Positions 15,229 to 23,942 of a DNA stretch of 64,000 nt are shown piece after piece. Every line of letters starts with the position of its first letter. The stretch's first letter is position 1. The stretch is from assembly GCF_900188175.1 (NCBI RefSeq), contig NZ_FZOQ01000014.1:1-64000 (forward strand). The letters run 5' to 3'. Source of the stretch: Pontibacter ummariensis (lineage in GTDB: Bacteria > Bacteroidota > Bacteroidia > Cytophagales > Hymenobacteraceae). The notes below the pieces were generated by a model that made no database searches, had not been told where the DNA came from, and saw only the letters and a list, made by a program, of their open reading frames with translations. The position numbers and the translations under genes were made by a program.

Positions 15229-16542
15229 CTACTGAGCGATGGCGTCTTTCATGGCAGCGAAAGACTTCGCGCGTGCCACCAGCACGTCAGCAAAGGTCTT
15301 CACGTGCATGCGAATCATGCCCTCGGCAGCCTTGGTGTATGGATCCGGCAGGATCTCGATACCAGCCCACTGACCGATCAACAGGTCGTTGAAGTTGCCG
15401 AAGATGATCGGAGACAGGCCTGTGCCTGTTCCTTTGGCAAGGTTGCTCGGTACCAGGTTTGTAACACCTGCCTTGTAACCTGCCAGTTCGTTCTGGCTAT
15501 CTCCCCAAACAAAGAGGCCGGAACCCGCATCCTTCTTTGTCAGCTTCAGGGCTGTTCTCACCTTGGTGTTTGTCAAATAGCCAAGGTTACCCAACAGGGC
15601 ATCGCTTGCGTCCACGGCACCAGCCAGCTTCACGATATGGTCGTAAGTAGGAGCGGCACCGTTAGCGCCACCAATTACTTCACCAATACCAACAGTCTGC
15701 AGGATACCGGTTGGCTCCTGGCCTGATCCGCTACCGTTGATGCCGGCAAGGTCCAGCGCCTGCTGCACGCCACGTACCATCTGGTTGCGCAGACGTGTTT
15801 CGATTGATGGCGAAGTCTGCAGCAGGATCTGCTCAGACACGTCCATGTGACCAGCCAAACGCTTCGGAGACATGCTCTTCTTTTTGAAGGTAGCATCGCT
15901 CTTGTTCGAAGTCTGGTTCTCTGTTAACCAGGTAGGCGCAAACAATCCGTCTTCCTCAGGGAAGTCCAGGTTACCCACCAGGCCGGTCATGAAGTCGGCA
16001 CCAAGGCCAGCCAGCACCAACTGCGAGCGCAGCGCCTCGATGAAGTTCATCAGGTTAGTAGCAATGGCTACTCCCCCCTGATTACCGCCCGTGCCGCCAG
16101 TGGCAGTCACATCACGTTTTTCATTAAGCACCACAGAGGGGATCATAATACCCTTGGGAGAAGTGGAGATACCGGAAGATCTGGCCTCTGTTACCGCCTC
16201 TTCGTGCATCTCCTTGTAGATGCCATCCATAGATTCATAGCCGGCGGCTCTGCGAACGGCCCCTAACCAAGAGTACTTCTGAATGTCTCTTCGGTCATTC
16301 TCGTTTACGCCATTGTCCAGACGCTCACCGCTTGTGGCAGCCATGCGAGCATTAATTTCTTCCTGACGCTCTACACGTCGGATTTCGGCATCAAGCTCTG
16401 AAACGCGCTGGTCTGCTGCGTCCCATTCGTTCTGCTCATCGGCTGTAAGGCTTCTTTTCTCTTGAGAAGCCTTTGCATCGATATCGCGCATAGCTTCCAT
16501 CTTTTGACCGCGCTCATCGCGCAAAGACTTTAATCTGCTCAT
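15229..16542 (-). CDS. Major capsid protein, HK97 fold
   Basis: The 437-residue protein has an N-terminal charged coiled-coil delta domain (residues 1-75) that would act as internal scaffold, then the HK97 capsid fold, with typical segments such as SWLGAVRRAAG, LDFPEEDGLFAPTWLTENQ, DVSEQILLQTSPSIETRL and QWAGIEILPDPY. The neighbouring U35 protease would remove the delta domain. Eight bases separate the two genes. Confidence 0.93.
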   Translation of the reverse strand: MSRLKSLRDERGQKMEAMRDIDAKASQEKRSLTADEQNEWDAADQRVSELDAEIRRVERQEEINARMAATSGERLDNGVNENDRRDIQKYSWLGAVRRAAGYESMDGIYKEMHEEAVTEARSSGISTSPKGIMIPSVVLNEKRDVTATGGTGGNQGGVAIATNLMNFIEALRSQLVLAGLGADFMTGLVGNLDFPEEDGLFAPTWLTENQTSNKSDATFKKKSMSPKRLAGHMDVSEQILLQTSPSIETRLRNQMVRGVQQALDLAGINGSGSGQEPTGILQTVGIGEVIGGANGAAPTYDHIVKLAGAVDASDALLGNLGYLTNTKVRTALKLTKKDAGSGLFVWGDSQNELAGYKAGVTNLVPSNLAKGTGTGLSPIIFGNFNDLLIGQWAGIEILPDPYTKAAEGMIRMHVKTFADVLVARAKSFAAMKDAIAQ

Positions 16543-16549
16543 TTGAACT

Positions 16550-17152
16550 TTATATTTGGTTTAACCTTAATTTTCTCTTTCTGGCAGCAGCCTCTATCTC
16601 CCACCTGTTGCTTTCTCGCTGTTCCTGCTTGTATTCCTCATAGGCGCGCTTAGCTACCTCCGTGTCAGTGTCCAGGTAAGCCGGGAAAACGACCGGTGAA
16701 ACATCATACAAGCGCTTGATCTTCTTCACGGTGCGTACCTCTGCGCCGGTCTCGGGGTCCATGTCCCAGTCAGCGCCACCGGGCGCCACCGAGAACTGGA
16801 AGGAAGAGCCCCGCACATCTCCGCGCTGGATGGACTCCAGTAGGTTGGCCGCTGATTTGGGCGGGTCTATCACGTAGTAAAGCCCGTCGGAGCGCTTCTC
16901 CAGGGTAAGGGTGCCTGCCGTGGAGCGCCCCAGCACCTGGTTTATGTCATGATTGAAAAGCGCCACCACATCACTCATGTCCGCTTCATCCAGTGCGCGC
17001 TCGTCTATCTGCTCAAAAAACCATCCCAAAAGCTGGCTGCGTGTGTTGTACTTAATGGCACAACCCACAATAACCTCTCGCTTGGCGTCTCCCTCTCCGC
17101 GGGTTTCCACCTGCAGGCCAGAGTTACTTAGTATTCTTTTTTCCTTGCTCAC
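16550..17152 (-). CDS. Prohead maturation protease, HK97 type (U35)
   Basis: The 200-residue serine protease has His68 in LFNHD and the serine pair 116-117 in RGSSFQF, the expected catalytic positions of the herpesvirus-like fold, plus GRSTAGTLTLEKRSDGLYY between them. It starts at GTG 17152 inside the portal gene (29-base overlap). It should cleave the capsid delta domain and then itself. Confidence 0.92.
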   Translation of the reverse strand: MSKEKRILSNSGLQVETRGEGDAKREVIVGCAIKYNTRSQLLGWFFEQIDERALDEADMSDVVALFNHDINQVLGRSTAGTLTLEKRSDGLYYVIDPPKSAANLLESIQRGDVRGSSFQFSVAPGGADWDMDPETGAEVRTVKKIKRLYDVSPVVFPAYLDTDTEVAKRAYEEYKQEQRESNRWEIEAAARKRKLRLNQI

Positions 17153-18320
17153 TTTTTTTGCTCTGTTCTAAGGTTATCACATCGTCCACCCGGTCGAGCG
17201 GAACCATATTGCGCTGTACCAGGCGACGCTCTCCTTCCGGACCAATGGTATTTCGCCCTAGAAAGCTCAGGGCGTCGTTAATAGAATAAACGCCCCTATC
17301 CATCATGTTCTGAATGTGCTCTGTCTGCGACTTGATATCCCCCCGTAGCAGGCCGTTCACGTTGAAGTCGTTATAGACCTCGCCTAGCTCGCTTTCCCGG
17401 AATATTTTGCGGTCAAATTCCTGCTTTATCCGCTCCAGCCATGGCAGAAGCGTGTATTTCAGAAAGCCGATATCCTGCTGCTCTATGCCACTACCCCAAC
17501 TTGTGCTTTTGTCTGTGATGCCTACCATGTGAGGAGGCACGCGGTACATGCCGCAGATCTCCACAGCACCTAGCTTTCTTGTTTCTAGAAACTGGGCCTC
17601 TTCAGGTGGCACACCGATACGTTGGTATTTCAGGCCTCCACCCAGAATCTTTGTCTTGTGGTTATTGTCCGGTCCATGCGTGTCGCCATACCACATTTTC
17701 TTCAGCTGCTCTACCTGCTCCGGCCTGTAAACCACCCCGGAATCATTGGTCAGAATGCCGCCCAAGGTTGCCCCGTTCTTAAAGAAGTCTGCCCCGTACT
17801 TCTGAGAGTTAAGCGTTATACCCAATTGCTCAGCCTGCAGGCGGATAGGGGATTTGCCCACGATGCCGTCAAAACCCATCCCTGCCACGTGGATCATATC
17901 ATAGTGAGGGATGATACCGGCAGAGGTCTTGTAAAACAGCTTACCATCCTGCATGAGCACCTGCACTTCCCAGGGCTTCTGCATCCAGAGAGCTACAGGG
18001 CGGTTCGCCCCGTCTCTTTCTATCCAAGCGTAGAAGTTGCCCCACAGAAGCAGGCAGACCATCATCGTCTCACGAAACATGAAAGAGGTCGTGAAAGGGT
18101 TGGGTCGTGTGTGCAGCAGATTGTAGCAAGGGTGCGACCGGTAAATGTCTTTCCCTTTCTCTACATTCCGGTATGTATGCCACGGCAATGCGGCTACGCC
18201 TTCTGCAACTACCTTCACGCAGGAGTAAAGCGTGGAAAGAGTCAGGGCCCTTTCTTCCGTTACCACTGTGCTAGAAGTATTGAACAGCCCAAACCACCCC
18301 GATGCGTTATCTACAGACAC
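17124..18320 (-). CDS. Portal protein, HK97 family
   Basis: This 398-residue portal protein contains the family landmarks LYSCVKVVAEGVAALPW, GNFYAWIERD, LTNDSGVV and YRVPPHMVGI. Twelve copies would form the DNA channel vertex. The first canonical start is GTG 18320, but the frame remains open upstream to a TGA at 18393-18395, and that extension reads like a portal N-terminus (KLFGYTIKW). The true start may therefore be a non-standard codon near 18389. Confidence 0.9.
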   Translation of the reverse strand: MSVDNASGWFGLFNTSSTVVTEERALTLSTLYSCVKVVAEGVAALPWHTYRNVEKGKDIYRSHPCYNLLHTRPNPFTTSFMFRETMMVCLLLWGNFYAWIERDGANRPVALWMQKPWEVQVLMQDGKLFYKTSAGIIPHYDMIHVAGMGFDGIVGKSPIRLQAEQLGITLNSQKYGADFFKNGATLGGILTNDSGVVYRPEQVEQLKKMWYGDTHGPDNNHKTKILGGGLKYQRIGVPPEEAQFLETRKLGAVEICGMYRVPPHMVGITDKSTSWGSGIEQQDIGFLKYTLLPWLERIKQEFDRKIFRESELGEVYNDFNVNGLLRGDIKSQTEHIQNMMDRGVYSINDALSFLGRNTIGPEGERRLVQRNMVPLDRVDDVITLEQSKKSEQGKKNTK

Positions 18321-18447
18321 GCTGGGCAGGGTGGACCGCTTCTCCCATTTGATAGTGTAGCCGAAAAGTTTGATAAGATTGCCCTTTAGGATTCAGGCAG
18401 AAAGGTAATATTGCAAAAACAGAATATAGGGTAAAGTCTTTAACTAT

Positions 18448-18699
18448 TTACGCTTTTACCGCAGCCTTTCGGTTCTTGGCGCGCTGGTAGCTTCTGGCAG
18501 CCTTAAAACTGCCAAAATCAGCGTACTTGCGCTCCCCAAAATACTTCTCGTAGGTCGTTTCCAGCACTTCATAACAGGCCTCATGCGTGCGGAAAGCGCC
18601 TGTTCCCCACATATCCCAGAAAGTTTCGTCAAATCCTCCCGGTTTGAGCAGTTTCAAAAGCTCTGGTGGGTAGGGTTGAATCGTAGAAATTAGCAGCAT
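18448..18699 (-). CDS. Small protein between portal and terminase, unknown
   Basis: The 83-residue protein contains PGGFDETFWDMWGTGAF and a basic C-terminal helix (SFKAARSYQRAKNRKAAVKA). It is predicted only from the open frame, spacing and operon position (20 bases after the terminase stop). Small genes here are common in Bacteroidota phages. No function is recognised. Confidence 0.65.
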   Translation of the reverse strand: MLLISTIQPYPPELLKLLKPGGFDETFWDMWGTGAFRTHEACYEVLETTYEKYFGERKYADFGSFKAARSYQRAKNRKAAVKA

Positions 18700-18719
18700 A
18701 GTACAACGTTTAGGCTATG

Positions 18720-20402
18720 TTATAGAATGAAAATTTGCGGCTCCGGTTCGGGCTCGGCCCAGTTCTGCGTCTGGTACTCCCCTATGGCCATGATCCCAGA
18801 GATTACCCCGTCCACCTTCTCACGGGAGTGCTTTTTACTTATCCGCACGTTCTCGTTTGTGTCGTTGATCTCCACGGCATTCGACATCTGCCAGCGCATG
18901 ACGGGGTTTTGCCCATGGTTCAGCCGGTTTTGCAGGATCAGGTTCTTATAGGTTTTTGTCGGCTCAGAGAAGTTCATGATCGTCTGGGCAAACACGTTCA
19001 TCTCCACCCCATAATTGATCAGGTTGGTATCCATGTTACCGATGTTGTGCTTATCGTAGCTGATGCCCCGTATGCTGAACCTATCTGCACACTCTTTTAT
19101 GAAGGTTTCGATCGGGTCATAATCCGTCACGTTGCCCGGCGTGGTGAAAACATAGCCCTTCTTGATCCAGTCCCGGAGGTTGTGCATGCCCTTGGAGACG
19201 CGCCTTTTCACCGTATCCTCTGGTATCCAGTGCCACCAGAAGAGGTCAAAGGCCACTTCACCCCCTACCGTTTTCGGGAACGCCAGGCAAAAGCTGATAA
19301 AGTCTTCCCGCTTGGCCATATCCAGCCCCCCGTAGCATTCCCGGCCCTCGTAATCGTTCAACTCCAGTTTGCTGCCGGCCTTTACCCACACGTCATCCTC
19401 TACCCAGGTCTTTGCCGCATCGCACCACATGTTCAGGTTGAGGGTTTTGAACTTCACAATCGCCTCCTCCCCTTCCAGGATGGCATTGTTCATCTCCTGA
19501 ATCATGTCCTCCAAGCTCAGGATGTGCCCGATCATGGGGTTGGCCTTAATGAAGTTCTCCGGATTCATCCAGCCCTTTCCGTCCTCAGCGTCCAGGTCCT
19601 CTTCGTCCAGTGCGAAGATCAGCACGAAGATGGAGTCATCCTGCACGATGCCTTTGAGGATGGGAATGTAGATCTTCTGCTCTTTGGCGTAAAGCGGCTT
19701 GCTTTTATCGGTACCCCGGGTAGTTACGATGTTAAAGATCGGCTCTTTCCGGTGAATCATACCGGTACGCAGCTTGCCCAGCATGTCATCGTTGTCGAAC
19801 TCGTGGTACTCATCGATCACAGCATAGGAAGGCCGGGTACCGTCCGCTGTTTTCGGGTTTGAGGTAAGGAACTGAAACTTGGATTTGTTCTCGTTGTTGA
19901 AGATGGTCGTGGCACTACAGGAAAGATACTCCTGCAGGTCCGGCGAGTACTCCACCATAAACTTGGCATCCTCAAAGGCAATCTTCGCCTGGTCTTCCTT
20001 GGTTGCCGAGACGTAAGCCTCTGCCCGGAAAAGGCCCTCGACTGTCAGGTGGTACAGAATCTGCAGCGACTCGATCGGAGTCTTACCGTTCTTTCGGGCC
20101 TTGCTTTTGTACTTGGCCCGAAACCTGCGCCTGCCATCCGCTCTCCTCCACCCGTAGAATACGTACAGCTCCCAGACCTGGAAGGGCGCCAGCTGAATCG
20201 GCTCCTCCGGGGAGAGGCAAATTACCTCTGCAAAGTCAAGGATCTTCTGCCCTTCCTCATGGCTGAAGTAAATACCCCGCTCGTGCCCGTGCAGCAGGTC
20301 GTTGCGGTGCCGCTCCACCGCCAAACGAAGAAGCTTGCCGGACTTGATGCGGCCGGAAAGAATGTCTTCTTCATACTGTTTAGCGATAGGGTTGTAATTC
20401 AT
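18720..20402 (-). CDS. terL: Terminase large subunit
   Basis: The 560-residue packaging motor has the Walker A variant KARKNGKT at 101-108, Walker B with acidic pair in YAVIDEYHE (Asp197-Glu198), the coupling motif IVTTRGT, and a C-terminal nuclease domain with acidic residues in GGLDMAKRED and ISYDKHN. It belongs to the Terminase_1/HK97-like group. It is followed by portal and preceded by the P27-type small subunit, giving a cos-type packaging module by analogy. Confidence 0.93.
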   Translation of the reverse strand: MNYNPIAKQYEEDILSGRIKSGKLLRLAVERHRNDLLHGHERGIYFSHEEGQKILDFAEVICLSPEEPIQLAPFQVWELYVFYGWRRADGRRRFRAKYKSKARKNGKTPIESLQILYHLTVEGLFRAEAYVSATKEDQAKIAFEDAKFMVEYSPDLQEYLSCSATTIFNNENKSKFQFLTSNPKTADGTRPSYAVIDEYHEFDNDDMLGKLRTGMIHRKEPIFNIVTTRGTDKSKPLYAKEQKIYIPILKGIVQDDSIFVLIFALDEEDLDAEDGKGWMNPENFIKANPMIGHILSLEDMIQEMNNAILEGEEAIVKFKTLNLNMWCDAAKTWVEDDVWVKAGSKLELNDYEGRECYGGLDMAKREDFISFCLAFPKTVGGEVAFDLFWWHWIPEDTVKRRVSKGMHNLRDWIKKGYVFTTPGNVTDYDPIETFIKECADRFSIRGISYDKHNIGNMDTNLINYGVEMNVFAQTIMNFSEPTKTYKNLILQNRLNHGQNPVMRWQMSNAVEINDTNENVRISKKHSREKVDGVISGIMAIGEYQTQNWAEPEPEPQIFIL

Positions 20403-20405
20403 AGG

Positions 20406-20873
20406 CTATTTGCCGCCCATCAGGGCCACTAGCCTGCCCTCCTTCTTTTTAGGCGGGGCAGGGATGTTCTTTCTGGAGAGCAGCGTGAAGCCGAACTCCT
20501 TGGCCAGCTTGGCTGCGCGGTCGCTGGCATCGTTGAAGATGGAGAGGTACTTTGACTTCACCTCCATCTTCTGCTTCCCGTTGTTCAGGGTCTCGACCAG
20601 GCCGTTGTTCAGCTCTATCGCCGCCTGCTCTGCTATCTGCAGCTGCATGCAGTACTGGGCCAGCATGTCAAGGTCCGTTGTGGCAAGTACTCCCTGCTCG
20701 TGCAGAATTTTGGTATACTTTTTCCACAAACCTTTTCCGATTTTTCCCAGGATTGAAGGCGCTTTTGGCAGCTTCGTCACAAGATTCGGAGAAACGGACT
20801 CCGGTGCGGAACGGTCCCTGCGGGCTGTTCCCTGAATGTTTTTGTCTTCGTCTGACTTTCGTGGATTGGCCAT
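20406..20873 (-). CDS. Terminase small subunit, P27 family
   Basis: The 155-residue basic protein shows the P27 pattern: disordered basic N-terminus, LPKAPSILGKIGKGLWKKYT, LATTDLDMLAQYCMQLQIAEQA and a C-terminal RAAKLAKEFGFTLLSR. This subunit recognises the packaging site on phage DNA. It ends 3 bases before the large subunit starts. Confidence 0.88.
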   Translation of the reverse strand: MANPRKSDEDKNIQGTARRDRSAPESVSPNLVTKLPKAPSILGKIGKGLWKKYTKILHEQGVLATTDLDMLAQYCMQLQIAEQAAIELNNGLVETLNNGKQKMEVKSKYLSIFNDASDRAAKLAKEFGFTLLSRKNIPAPPKKKEGRLVALMGGK

Positions 20874-20884
20874 ACCCCCCCTGT

Positions 20885-21820
20885 TTATGCTGAACTGACA
20901 CCGATTTTTCTTGCTGGGGCTACGGTTATGTGGGCAAAAAGTGCCGAACTTTGGATACCCCTACCCCCTGGCAGTATTAAAGGCAGTTGCCCTATTACTT
21001 TATCTGATTTCTTGCTATTACATGCCCTGCATGCGCATTGCACGTTGCTATATGTATGTGAGCCTCCTTGTGCAACAGGAATGATGTGGTCAAGCTCAGG
21101 AGCGTTAGGCTCGATTGTTCCTCTTAGCTTTTTTGGAGTATTAATACCACAGATCCTGCACTTCCACTTATCTCTTATAAAGACCTTAAATGGGTTTACA
21201 CTCTCATAATCCTGGCCCCTGATACGGGCTCTTCTCTTGCCTTTGGCAACTCTACCTAAGTGCTTCTTACTGCATCTGGTAGAGCAGTACTCCTTCCTTT
21301 TATCACCATACACGGTAGTAAATGCTTTACCGCATTCTTTACAGTTGAATTCCTTAGGCTTATACACAGACTCCGCATACTGTCTTTGGCTTTGCCTCTG
21401 TGATTCTAAATATGCTGCATATTCTACCTTTCTACATTCATCTGAACAAAGAGCCTTAGCCTTATACTTAGCAGTAAAAAGGTTAAAACAAACCCTACAC
21501 TTATTAAAGTGTACATAAGAGTAGTTCTGCCCTTTTCTTGCAGGTATAAGCCTTAAGGCATGACCACGCTTTTCAAAGAAGGCAGGATCATTACTTCTGC
21601 ATTTTAAAGAACAGTACCTGTTTAGTTTGCCCTGCTCTGGATTAACAGGGCTCTTGGGCTGAAACTCTACCCCACAAGTAACACATGTAGCTTTACCTAT
21701 TTTAGCATACCACTTAGCAAGCTTATTAGCCTTAGAACATTTAGCTGAACACGTTAAATGTTTAACCGTCTTAGGTGCAAAGCTCTCTTTACAAATAATA
21801 CAGTCTCTCATGTCGCTCAT
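20885..21820 (-). CDS. HNH endonuclease with multiple Cys zinc knuckles
   Basis: The 311-residue protein carries a series of CxxC...CxxxC treble-clef-like units (for example CIICKESF...CSAKCSK, CVTCGVEF...CSLKCR, CRVCFNLF...CSDECRK, CKECGKAF...CSTRCSK), then an HNH domain at about 225-290 (CRICG, ELDHIIPVAQGG, CRACNSKKSDK). It is visibly more AT-rich than terminase and capsid genes around it. Multiple zinc units before HNH resemble free-standing homing endonucleases, so it may be an intruder. A role in DNA packaging is the alternative. Confidence 0.85.
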   Translation of the reverse strand: MSDMRDCIICKESFAPKTVKHLTCSAKCSKANKLAKWYAKIGKATCVTCGVEFQPKSPVNPEQGKLNRYCSLKCRSNDPAFFEKRGHALRLIPARKGQNYSYVHFNKCRVCFNLFTAKYKAKALCSDECRKVEYAAYLESQRQSQRQYAESVYKPKEFNCKECGKAFTTVYGDKRKEYCSTRCSKKHLGRVAKGKRRARIRGQDYESVNPFKVFIRDKWKCRICGINTPKKLRGTIEPNAPELDHIIPVAQGGSHTYSNVQCACRACNSKKSDKVIGQLPLILPGGRGIQSSALFAHITVAPARKIGVSSA

Positions 21821-21831
21821 CTCTGTTAAGC

Positions 21832-22572
21832 TTACTGTTTATGCTTCTTAAACCACTCATGCACCAGGGCTATGTGGTGCTGTTTATCCTGCCTTCTATG
21901 GTCCTTCATGATCCGCTCGATACATTCCTCTTCGGTTACTTCCATGCGTACCAGCTTAGGTTTATAGCGCAGGACCGCCTCCTGTATCTTATAGACAGAT
22001 AGGTTCGTGGTGACCACTATCGCCTTCTGCCCTTTCCTCAGCTGGACTATGCTGTCTATCTGCTGATCACGCGCCTGGTATACCTGAGGCAGATAGCTTT
22101 CCGGCTTCTCATACCAGCCTAAGCCGGTTACATCCATCCAGATCACATCCATGTCTATCAGCAGATCAGGACCCTGCCGGCCGGCCCATGTGGTCTTACC
22201 AGAGCCAGGAGGACCGTAAACAACTGTCACTTCCCCAAGGAAGCTTCCGGACTGGTAATCATACACCCGCCGTTCTAAGGCAGACTTCTTATTGTGGCAG
22301 CTGTTGCATAAGCCCTGATGGTTACGGCGGTCAAAGAAGTCGATGCTCTTGTCTATCCTGTGCGGTATGATGTGGTCCAGAATAACAGCAAGAGAAGCCC
22401 TTCCGGCTTCCTCACAATGCACACATAAAGGATACTCCATAAAGTGCTGCACCCGTAGCTTGCGCCACCTGGCACTGTCGTACAGGCTGGAGCGCTCTTC
22501 CCTGCCTTGGTTCTTCCGGGCTACCGGCCGGCTATTCCAGGGCCTGTCTTTGCTCTTCTGAATGTTGGGCAT
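21832..22572 (-). CDS. HNH nuclease fused to a P-loop kinase-like domain
   Basis: The 246-residue protein has an N-terminal HNH domain (residues 30-100: WRKLRVQHFMEYPLC, CEEAG, ILDHIIPH, LCNSCHNKKS) and a C-terminal P-loop domain with Walker A GPPGSGKTTWA (120-130), an acidic LLIDMDVIWMD strand and an arginine-rich lid (RIMKDHRRQ). The P-loop half resembles zeta-toxin/T4-polynucleotide-kinase-like proteins. HNH proteins next to terminase assist cos cleavage in HK97-type phages; the kinase half could treat or sense DNA ends. The fusion is clear in sequence, its function is not. Confidence 0.82.
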   Translation of the reverse strand: MPNIQKSKDRPWNSRPVARKNQGREERSSLYDSARWRKLRVQHFMEYPLCVHCEEAGRASLAVILDHIIPHRIDKSIDFFDRRNHQGLCNSCHNKKSALERRVYDYQSGSFLGEVTVVYGPPGSGKTTWAGRQGPDLLIDMDVIWMDVTGLGWYEKPESYLPQVYQARDQQIDSIVQLRKGQKAIVVTTNLSVYKIQEAVLRYKPKLVRMEVTEEECIERIMKDHRRQDKQHHIALVHEWFKKHKQ

Positions 22573-22777
22573 TGTCCTTCTTCTTATGGTAATAGCGCTT
22601 GCAGGCTTGCAGGATATTGGCTCTGTTCTTCTGGTAGTAAGCTTGCCAGGCCTCGCCGCTTCTGCGCTTCTTCATCTCCTCCCGATGGCAGGGCTTGCAC
22701 CTGGGAGTGACGGTGGAACCGCAGGGATAGAAATCACTCAGGGGAAGATCATTCTTACAAGCTTTGCACTTCTTCAT
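22532..22777 (-). CDS. Small zinc-knuckle protein
   Basis: The 81-residue protein starts MKKCKACKNDLPLSDFYP and has a second pair in CKPCHREEMKK, giving a CxxC-x(n)-CxxCH zinc module followed by a basic helical tail (residues 40-75). It overlaps the HNH-kinase gene by 41 bases. Similar short zinc modules are frequent beside phage HNH genes. It is the first gene of the packaging operon after the terminator at 22.8 kb. Confidence 0.7.
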   Translation of the reverse strand: MKKCKACKNDLPLSDFYPCGSTVTPRCKPCHREEMKKRRSGEAWQAYYQKNRANILQACKRYYHKKKDNAQHSEEQRQALE

Positions 22778-22779
22778 CG

Positions 22780-22814
22780 GATAAAAAGAAAAAGATGGCG
22801 GGGCAAAACCCCGC
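22780..22814 (-). terminator. Terminator between early genes and packaging operon
   Basis: On the minus strand GCGGGG, a five-base loop and CCCCGC are followed by CATC and two T runs (TTTTTCTTTTT). It lies after the 63-residue gene that ends at 22861 and before the zinc-knuckle gene. It probably separates early and late transcription. Confidence 0.75.
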
Positions 22815-22860
22815 TTCTCTCCAAGCTATGAAAACAACTGTTATTCAATTCCCCTATATA

Positions 22861-23052
22861 CTAAGCCAAAGTTCTTTCTTCCTGCTTTATCAGCTCCTCC
22901 AGCGCCGCCCTTGCCCTCCAGTAGTTCTGCAACTTGTCTGTGTCCTTTAGCAGGCAGCTTACTACCTCTGCCTCGCCGGGCTGAAGCGCATAGCTGCTGA
23001 TGATCTGTGCCGTGGTCGGCTTAACGGGAGGGGGCGCTGTGGCTACGCTCAT
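22861..23052 (-). CDS. Small helical protein, unknown
   Basis: The 63-residue protein has a proline-rich start and two helices (LQPGEAEVVSCLLKDTDKLQ and YWRARAALEELIKQEER). It sits 86 bases after the exonuclease gene and ahead of a strong terminator. No family is recognised. Confidence 0.6.
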   Translation of the reverse strand: MSVATAPPPVKPTTAQIISSYALQPGEAEVVSCLLKDTDKLQNYWRARAALEELIKQEERTLA

Positions 23053-23138
23053 TTACCTACATCCTATGTTATACAGTAACCAAAGATACCACTATTACTA
23101 TATATAACAAATCATGTACGAGGGGAGAATAAAAATTT

Positions 23139-23705
23139 TTAAAGAGGGGATTGCAGGTAGCGCCATGTTTTGACGCAGTAGCTGATCTGGTGATAGCAGT
23201 CGTCAACGGCGTGGTGGTGGGTGCCTATCCTTGGCTCCTGGTCTTTGATGTGCGGGGCAAAGGCTACCAGTGTTCTTACGTCCCGCTCGTTTCGGAAGCT
23301 CCAGGGAACAGGAAGGGTGCAGGCGCTATAAGCATCGTCTAGCTTGCCCAGGTCAAAGCGCGCGGAGTTACCCCATAGCTGGGCTTCCTTACCGCCGCAT
23401 GTCAACACAAACTCGCTGAAGCTTTGCAGCGCTGCCGCTATATGGACCGGGTTCTCTAAGAGCGGTAGCCTTGCCTCTGCTTCTCTTTTAAACCACCAGT
23501 ACACGGTACGGCCGTCTATCTTCAGGCCGGCATCCATACAGCTCTGCAGATCCACGTTGAGGTAAAAGGTTCGGCCGGTCCGGCCTGTGGTGAGGTCGAA
23601 CTCTACCGCTCCTATCGAGAGGATAGCAGCGTTAGAGCCCGTGGAAAGCGTCTCCAGATCCACCATGATGTGACCTAGCTGAGACCCGTCAATTATTGAT
23701 TCCAT
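23139..23705 (-). CDS. 3'-5' exonuclease, DEDDh type (Rv2179c-like)
   Basis: The 188-residue protein has the exonuclease motifs: HIMVDLETLS (first Asp-Glu pair, residues 15-17), WGNSARFDLGKL (second Asp) and HHHAVDDCYHQ (His and last Asp). The WWFKREAEAR segment is typical of the Rv2179c-like exoribonuclease family found in many phages. It may trim RNA or process DNA ends during phage replication; the substrate is not determined by sequence. Confidence 0.85.
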   Translation of the reverse strand: MESIIDGSQLGHIMVDLETLSTGSNAAILSIGAVEFDLTTGRTGRTFYLNVDLQSCMDAGLKIDGRTVYWWFKREAEARLPLLENPVHIAAALQSFSEFVLTCGGKEAQLWGNSARFDLGKLDDAYSACTLPVPWSFRNERDVRTLVAFAPHIKDQEPRIGTHHHAVDDCYHQISYCVKTWRYLQSPL

Positions 23706-23737
23706 TTGTCAGTTTTTGATACATAATTACTTGAAGT

Positions 23738-23893
23738 TTATAGCACAATGTCCATGATAACGTAGCGGGCAACGCCTATCCAAGCTTTTCTTTCCAGCTT
23801 TGACAGCTCTTCCCATGCTGGCATTGTGTGCTGCAACCCCATGCGCTTTGCATATTGCATATACATTTCTCTTCCTAACTGCTTTTTGTTCAT
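23738..23893 (-). CDS. Very small phage protein (51 residues), unknown
   Basis: An ATG-started frame of 51 codons reads MNKKQLGREMYMQYAKRM and later MPAWEELSKLERKAWIGVAR. The phrase WEEL...R.AW..VA is a common signature of very small phage early proteins. This frame explains the stretch better than the longer overlapping one on the same strand. Function is unknown. Confidence 0.6.
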   Translation of the reverse strand: MNKKQLGREMYMQYAKRMGLQHTMPAWEELSKLERKAWIGVARYVIMDIVL

Positions 23894-23942
23894 AGTAGCT
23901 CGTTTTTTTGATACTAATACGTGCTAGTGAAACTTCCCGCAT

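Noticed and set aside
17622-18389. 255-residue plus-strand frame opposite the portal gene
   Set aside because: It mirrors the GC-rich portal gene; composition is not protein-like, and the portal gene is certain.
18735-19862. 375-residue plus-strand frame opposite the terminase gene
   Set aside because: Antisense shadow of terL, with His/Pro/Val-rich composition and no family resemblance.
23727-23942. 71-residue minus-strand frame
   Set aside because: A different frame in the same place (23738-23893) gives a far more protein-like small product with a normal ATG.
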